Source: Alphaproteobacteria bacterium | GTDB taxonomy: Bacteria; Pseudomonadota; Alphaproteobacteria; Acetobacterales; Acetobacteraceae | Assembly: GCA_013298245.1 (NCBI GenBank) | Contig: JAAFHD010000033.1 | Location: 1 to 16,082 of the forward strand | DNA length: 16,082 bases | Direction: 5' to 3' | In this document: piece by piece, positions 14,970-16,082 of the stretch | Position numbering within the stretch: position 1 is the stretch's first letter | How the letters are laid out: the number at the start of each line of letters is the position of its first letter | Program-made: the position numbers and the translations under genes | The notes under the pieces: generated by a model | Database searches by the model: none | What the model saw: the letters and a program-made list of their open reading frames with translations, nothing else | What the model was told of the DNA's origin: nothing

Positions 14970-15509
14970 ATGGTGCTCGCCCGGCTGTTTGGCCGCAAAC
15001 CCTTCTGGCACGAAGGCTATGCCCTCTACGGTGCCGCGGTGGCCGCCGCGCGCGAACCCGCACTCTATCTGGAATACGGCGCGCCCGACACGCTGGCCGG
15101 CCGCTTCGACCTGATCAGCCTGCATGTCGGCCTGCTGGTCAGCCGAATCCGCGCGGACGCGGACCCCGCCGCCAAACCTCTGTCGCAAGCCGTCTTCGAC
15201 GCGATGTTCAACGACATGGACCTGAACCTGCGCGAAATGGGCGTGGGCGACCTGGCCGTCGGCAAGCGCGTCAAGCGCATGTGGGAGGCGTTTCACGGCC
15301 GCGCCCGCGCCTATGAAGAAGCACTGGCCACCGATGACCCGGCGGCGCTGGAGCCCATCATCCTGCGCAACCTATTCGCCATGGAAGCGCCCGAAGACGC
15401 CGCTGTACTGCCTCGCCTCGCCGGGCGCGTGCGCGCGGTCGCGCAGGCGCTGGCAGCCCAGCCCATCGCCACGTTGAAACTGGGCCAGGTGGAGTATCCC
15501 GCGCCATGA
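14970..15509 (+). CDS. ubiquinol-cytochrome c chaperone (CBP3/UQCC1-like) family
   Basis: Protein of 179 residues of the CBP3/UQCC1 domain family, found in mitochondria as assembly factors of cytochrome bc1 and in many Alphaproteobacteria. The signature block VFDAMFNDMDLNLREMGVGDLAVGKRVKRMWEAFHGRARAYEEAL (75-119) is very clear, preceded by FDLISLHVGLLVSRI (46-60). Its bacterial role is inferred from the mitochondrial homologs: helping cytochrome b or complex III assembly. The start at 14970 was preferred to 14937 because MVLARLFGRK is the usual opening. The stop overlaps the yceD start by 4 bp, a common alphaproteobacterial pairing. Confidence 0.92.
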   Translation: MVLARLFGRKPFWHEGYALYGAAVAAAREPALYLEYGAPDTLAGRFDLISLHVGLLVSRIRADADPAAKPLSQAVFDAMFNDMDLNLREMGVGDLAVGKRVKRMWEAFHGRARAYEEALATDDPAALEPIILRNLFAMEAPEDAAVLPRLAGRVRAVAQALAAQPIATLKLGQVEYPAP

Positions 15510-15997
15510 CCGAGATCGAATTCTCCCGCGCCCTGCGCGTATCCAGCGTCCCGCCCGCCGGCCAGCGCCTGGTGCTGGAAGCCAACCCGGCCGAATGCGC
15601 TGCCCTGGCCGCGCGCTTCGGCATATTGGCGGTGGCATCACTGCGCGCCGAGATCGCGCTGCGCCCCGATGCCGCCGGTGGCATCGCCGTCGATGGCGTG
15701 TTGGTGGCGGCCGTGACGCAGGCTTGCGTCGTGTCCCTGGAACCCGTGGCGCAAAGGGTGCGCGACGAATTCGACTTCCGCATCCTGCCCGAAGGTGCCG
15801 AACCGACCGACGACCTGGAAGCCCAGGACGAGGTCGAAATCCTCCACGGCATTGCCGAGTTGGGGGAGGTGGTGGCGCAATACCTGGCCCTCGCGCTCGA
15901 CCCCTATCCGCGCGCGGATGGCGCTGAAATGCCGGATTCGGCGCGTGATGACAGCGCCAACCCCTTTGCCGCACTGCGCGCGATGAAGAAGGATTGA
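15506..15997 (+). CDS. yceD: YceD (DUF177) family protein
   Basis: Protein of 163 residues of the YceD family, linked to 23S rRNA accumulation and usually encoded just before rpmF (ribosomal protein L32). Family landmarks are the central TQACVVSLEPVAQRVRDEFDFRILP (71-95, with C74), the acidic linker EVEILHGIAELGEVVAQYLALALDPYPR (109-136) and the C-terminal NPFAALRAMKKD. ATGA overlap with the CBP3-like gene means coupled translation. The sequence after it is not rpmF. Confidence 0.92.
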   Translation: MTEIEFSRALRVSSVPPAGQRLVLEANPAECAALAARFGILAVASLRAEIALRPDAAGGIAVDGVLVAAVTQACVVSLEPVAQRVRDEFDFRILPEGAEPTDDLEAQDEVEILHGIAELGEVVAQYLALALDPYPRADGAEMPDSARDDSANPFAALRAMKKD

Positions 15998-16050
15998 CGG
16001 GCAGCCAAAAGCGCTTGCCCGGCTGTGCTTGGTTGGTCTAGTCTATAGCG
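15998..16050 (+). promoter_or_regulatory. short leader between yceD and a gene cut by the window end
   Basis: A stem CGGGCA/TGCCCG (15998-16003 with 16016-16021) follows yceD at once but has no T-run after it. A TTGCCC (16015-16020) and TAGTCT (16039-16044), 18 bases apart, could be a weak promoter; TATAGC at 16044-16049 lies directly before an ATG. No ribosome-binding site is visible. Confidence 0.3.
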
Positions 16051-16082
16051 ATGCCCCTCGACAGCAACCTCTACGATGCCAA
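16051..16082 (+). CDS. possible start of an unidentified gene (partial)
   Basis: An ATG at 16051 opens a frame reading MPLDSNLYDA up to the window end. It is too short to identify. It does not resemble the MAVPKRKTS-type start of ribosomal protein L32, which often follows yceD. No Shine-Dalgarno sequence precedes it, so initiation could be leaderless or the true start could lie elsewhere. Confidence 0.3.
   Translation, partial: MPLDSNLYDA

Overview
The window is GC-rich DNA of about two thirds G+C with very tight gene packing. It looks like an alphaproteobacterium, most likely an Acetobacteraceae of the Roseomonas type. This placement is an inference from gene content: TRAP and Bug (TctC-type) solute-binding proteins, a ubiquinol-cytochrome c chaperone gene overlapping a YceD (DUF177) gene, and a BamE-type lipoprotein beginning with a Roseomonas-like sequence. 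No rRNA or phylogenetic marker allows a firm assignment.

Layout. An initiator tRNA-Met lies at 49-122 (+). A six-gene minus-strand operon follows (5943 down to 130), read in this order: TRAP binding protein (dctP), small permease (dctQ), large permease (dctM), tagatose/psicose-3-epimerase-like TIM barrel, second sugar isomerase-like TIM barrel, and Gfo/Idh/MocA dehydrogenase. All junctions are between a 4-bp overlap and a 7-bp gap. A divergent AraC-type regulator (6089-7126, +) shares a 145-bp control region with it. Then come a maleate-isomerase/Asp-Glu-racemase-like enzyme and an FAD aromatic-hydroxylase-like monooxygenase, coupled through a TTGA overlap (7236-9178, +). Two Bug-type binding proteins converge on them (11136-9181, -) with no TctA/TctB genes nearby.

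The region 11137-11519 has no convincing gene. It holds a 44-bp hairpin directly abutting a 178-bp palindromic element (11285-11462) that has perfect 23-bp terminal inverted repeats and three internal hairpins, which looks like a MITE or a structured insertion. Beyond it are a doubtful 39-codon ORF, an MmcQ/YjbR gene and a RidA-family gene lacking the usual substrate arginine (all -). These are divergent from a YafY/WYL regulator (+), with a TGGCAG-N10-CTGCCA inverted repeat in the shared promoter.

The last part is housekeeping-like: a BioC/NDUFAF5-like methyltransferase and a BamE lipoprotein (-), divergent from a CBP3-type chaperone and yceD (+). A gene cut by the window edge may begin at 16051. 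rpmF, the usual neighbour of yceD, does not follow immediately.

Working model for the operon: TRAP uptake of a carboxylated sugar-like compound, oxidation by the Gfo/Idh dehydrogenase, then isomerisation or elimination/hydration by the two TIM-barrel enzymes. One dehydrogenase plus two TIM barrels resembles the levoglucosan (LgdA/B1/B2) and C-glycoside (CarA/CarC, DgpA/DgpC) pathways, but the substrate is unknown. This operon and the 178-bp structured element are the items most worth pursuing.
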